From the NCBI RefSeq assembly GCF_004803715.2, contig NZ_CP039383.2, positions 2,542,001 through 2,606,000 of the forward strand: a DNA stretch of 64,000 nt, given 5' to 3'. The notes beneath the pieces were generated by a model, which saw only the letters and a list, made by a program, of their open reading frames with translations, did no database searches and was not told the DNA's origin. Origin of the DNA: Luteimonas yindakuii (GTDB lineage Bacteria; Pseudomonadota; Gammaproteobacteria; Xanthomonadales; Xanthomonadaceae). How positions within the stretch are numbered: the stretch's first letter is position 1; every line of letters begins with the position of its first letter. The position numbers and the translations under genes were made by a program. Shown piece by piece: positions 62,916 through 64,000 of the stretch.

Positions 62916-64000
62916 ATGCGCAACCAGGCAAGACGCATTTCCCGCACGCTTCTGCTGATGGCCGCGCTGCTGCTGGCCGGCTGCGCCTCGGTGACGTACG
63001 CGCCGATGGCGCCGCCGCGCGCGCCGACCGATCCGAACCTCGTTGTCGCCAACGAACTGGCGCAGCGCTACCCCACCCTGCGTGGGCCGGAACGCGCGCA
63101 GGCCACGCAGGAGATCGAGCAGCTGCTGTCGACGGTGCCCGACCAGGCGTTGACCGATTTCGCCGCCGCGCTGCCGCATGGCGATCCGATGTACGCGCAC
63201 GCCGGGCGCGTGCTGCAGGCGCGTGGCCTGCCGCTGCCGCGCCCGTTCGACCTCGGCGCGTTGTGGGCGGTGCACGCCGGCAATCGGCCGCCGGCCGGCC
63301 ACGACGGCTACCGCCCGCCGACGCGGCTGGGCGTGCTGCTGCCGCTGTCGGGTGGCCTCGCCACCGCCGCGGCACCGGTGCGCGACGGCCTGCTGGCCGG
63401 CTATTACGGCGAGCGCCGCGCGCGGCCTGAAATCGTCTTCTACGACACCGCCGCCGGCGGCGCCGGTGCCGCGTACGAGCGTGCCGTGGCCGAAGGCGCG
63501 GACTATGTGCTCGGGCCGCTGGGGCAGGACGAGGTCGCCGCCCTGCTCGCCCGCCCCGACCGCCTGCAGGTCCCGGTACTCGCGCTCAACCGCGCGGGCG
63601 ATGGCGCGCCTGCGGGATCCTTCAGCTTCGCGCTGGCGCCGGAAGACGACGGCGTCGCGGCGGCCGACTACCTGCTGGCGCGCAACGTGCGCCAGGTGCT
63701 GGTGCTCAACGGCGGCGACGACAATGCGCGCCGCAGCGTCGACGCCTTCCGCCAGCGCCTCGAGGCTGGTGGTGGCACGGTCAGCGACATGCTGGTGGTC
63801 ACCGGCGAAACCCCGGCCGACATGACCGAAGCGATGCGCAACGCGATGCTGAAGGAGGATGGCGCGCAGGCGGTGTTCCTCGCCCTGCGCGTGGCGCAGG
63901 CACGCGCGATCGCGCCGCAACTGGTGGCCGCAGGTTTCGCCACGCGGCCGCGCATCGGCACCTCGCAGCTGTATTCAAGCGGACGCGCCGACCAGGATTC
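62916..64000 (+). CDS. lpoA: Penicillin-binding protein activator LpoA (partial, runs off the window)
   Basis: The first 361 codons of an LppC/LpoA lipoprotein. Signal peptide with lipobox LLLAGC (Cys about 23), a short N-terminal helical region, then the periplasmic-binding-protein-like domain starting RLGVLLPLSGGLATAAAPVRDGLLAGYYGE. LpoA spans the periplasm to activate class A PBP1a. Facing rsmI as in E. coli (yraM-rsmI). The rest is outside the window. Confidence 0.85.
   Translation, partial: MRNQARRISRTLLLMAALLLAGCASVTYAPMAPPRAPTDPNLVVANELAQRYPTLRGPERAQATQEIEQLLSTVPDQALTDFAAALPHGDPMYAHAGRVLQARGLPLPRPFDLGALWAVHAGNRPPAGHDGYRPPTRLGVLLPLSGGLATAAAPVRDGLLAGYYGERRARPEIVFYDTAAGGAGAAYERAVAEGADYVLGPLGQDEVAALLARPDRLQVPVLALNRAGDGAPAGSFSFALAPEDDGVAAADYLLARNVRQVLVLNGGDDNARRSVDAFRQRLEAGGGTVSDMLVVTGETPADMTEAMRNAMLKEDGAQAVFLALRVAQARAIAPQLVAAGFATRPRIGTSQLYSSGRADQD

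Overview
The window is high-GC DNA from a gammaproteobacterium, most likely Xanthomonadaceae (Lysobacter/Luteimonas/Xanthomonas relatives). This rests on the pilS-pilR-pilA-pilB-pilC-pilD order, a dcw cluster without murD, the secA / M23 peptidase / DUF721 / lpxC block beside ftsZ, and the many GC-rich palindromic intergenic repeats. No tRNA, rRNA, CRISPR array or transposase was seen.

Layout. 0.4-5 kb: a glyoxalase and a translationally coupled otsB-GH15-otsA operon for trehalose metabolism. 5-9 kb: pgeF and rluD facing bamD, then a VKOR-thioredoxin membrane protein. 9.2-13.7 kb: a minor-pilin operon (pilE-like, fimT, pilV, pilW) ending in an unusual 780-aa PilX-like protein with a long beta-helix-like repeat domain; no pilY1 follows. 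13.7-18.9 kb: nadE, a DUF559 endonuclease-like gene and sucCD, with repeat elements between them, including one inside the sucC-sucD gap. 19.3-29.5 kb: the type IV pilus regulatory and assembly block (pilS, pilR, pilA with a near-perfect sigma-54 promoter, an AT-richer polytopic membrane protein, pilB, pilC, pilD). 29.6-37.9 kb: a block holding exonuclease III, a DUF3606 protein, a three-domain LigD, a mechanosensitive channel, coaE and a YciE ferritin-like protein. 38-43.7 kb: a Nudix-ThiE fusion, secA, an M23 peptidase and a DciA-like protein. 44.1-60.1 kb: the whole division and cell-wall cluster on the minus strand (mraZ, rsmH, ftsL, ftsI, murE, murF, mraY, ftsW, murC, ddlB, ftsQ, ftsA, ftsZ, lpxC), nearly every gene overlapping the next by 1-4 bp and driven by a clear promoter at about 60.1 kb. 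murG is absent between ftsW and murC. 60.7-64 kb: RNase P RNA, a lipoprotein hydrolase, rsmI, and the start of a divergent LpoA-type lipoprotein cut by the window end.

How the genes fit together. The 13 wall and division genes from mraZ to ftsZ, plus lpxC, form one growth-and-division programme; rnpB, rsmI, rsmH and rluD add RNA processing and modification; LpoA would activate a class A PBP. PilS/PilR with sigma-54 would drive pilA, while PilB, PilC and PilD assemble and mature pilins, including the minor pilins at 9-14 kb.

Two genes (pilB and ligD) are broken by three single-base expansions of the same kind (a two-base run read as three). This pattern fits sequencing error better than true gene loss. 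At least three families of structured intergenic repeats are scattered through the window; one shows compensatory base changes in two stems.
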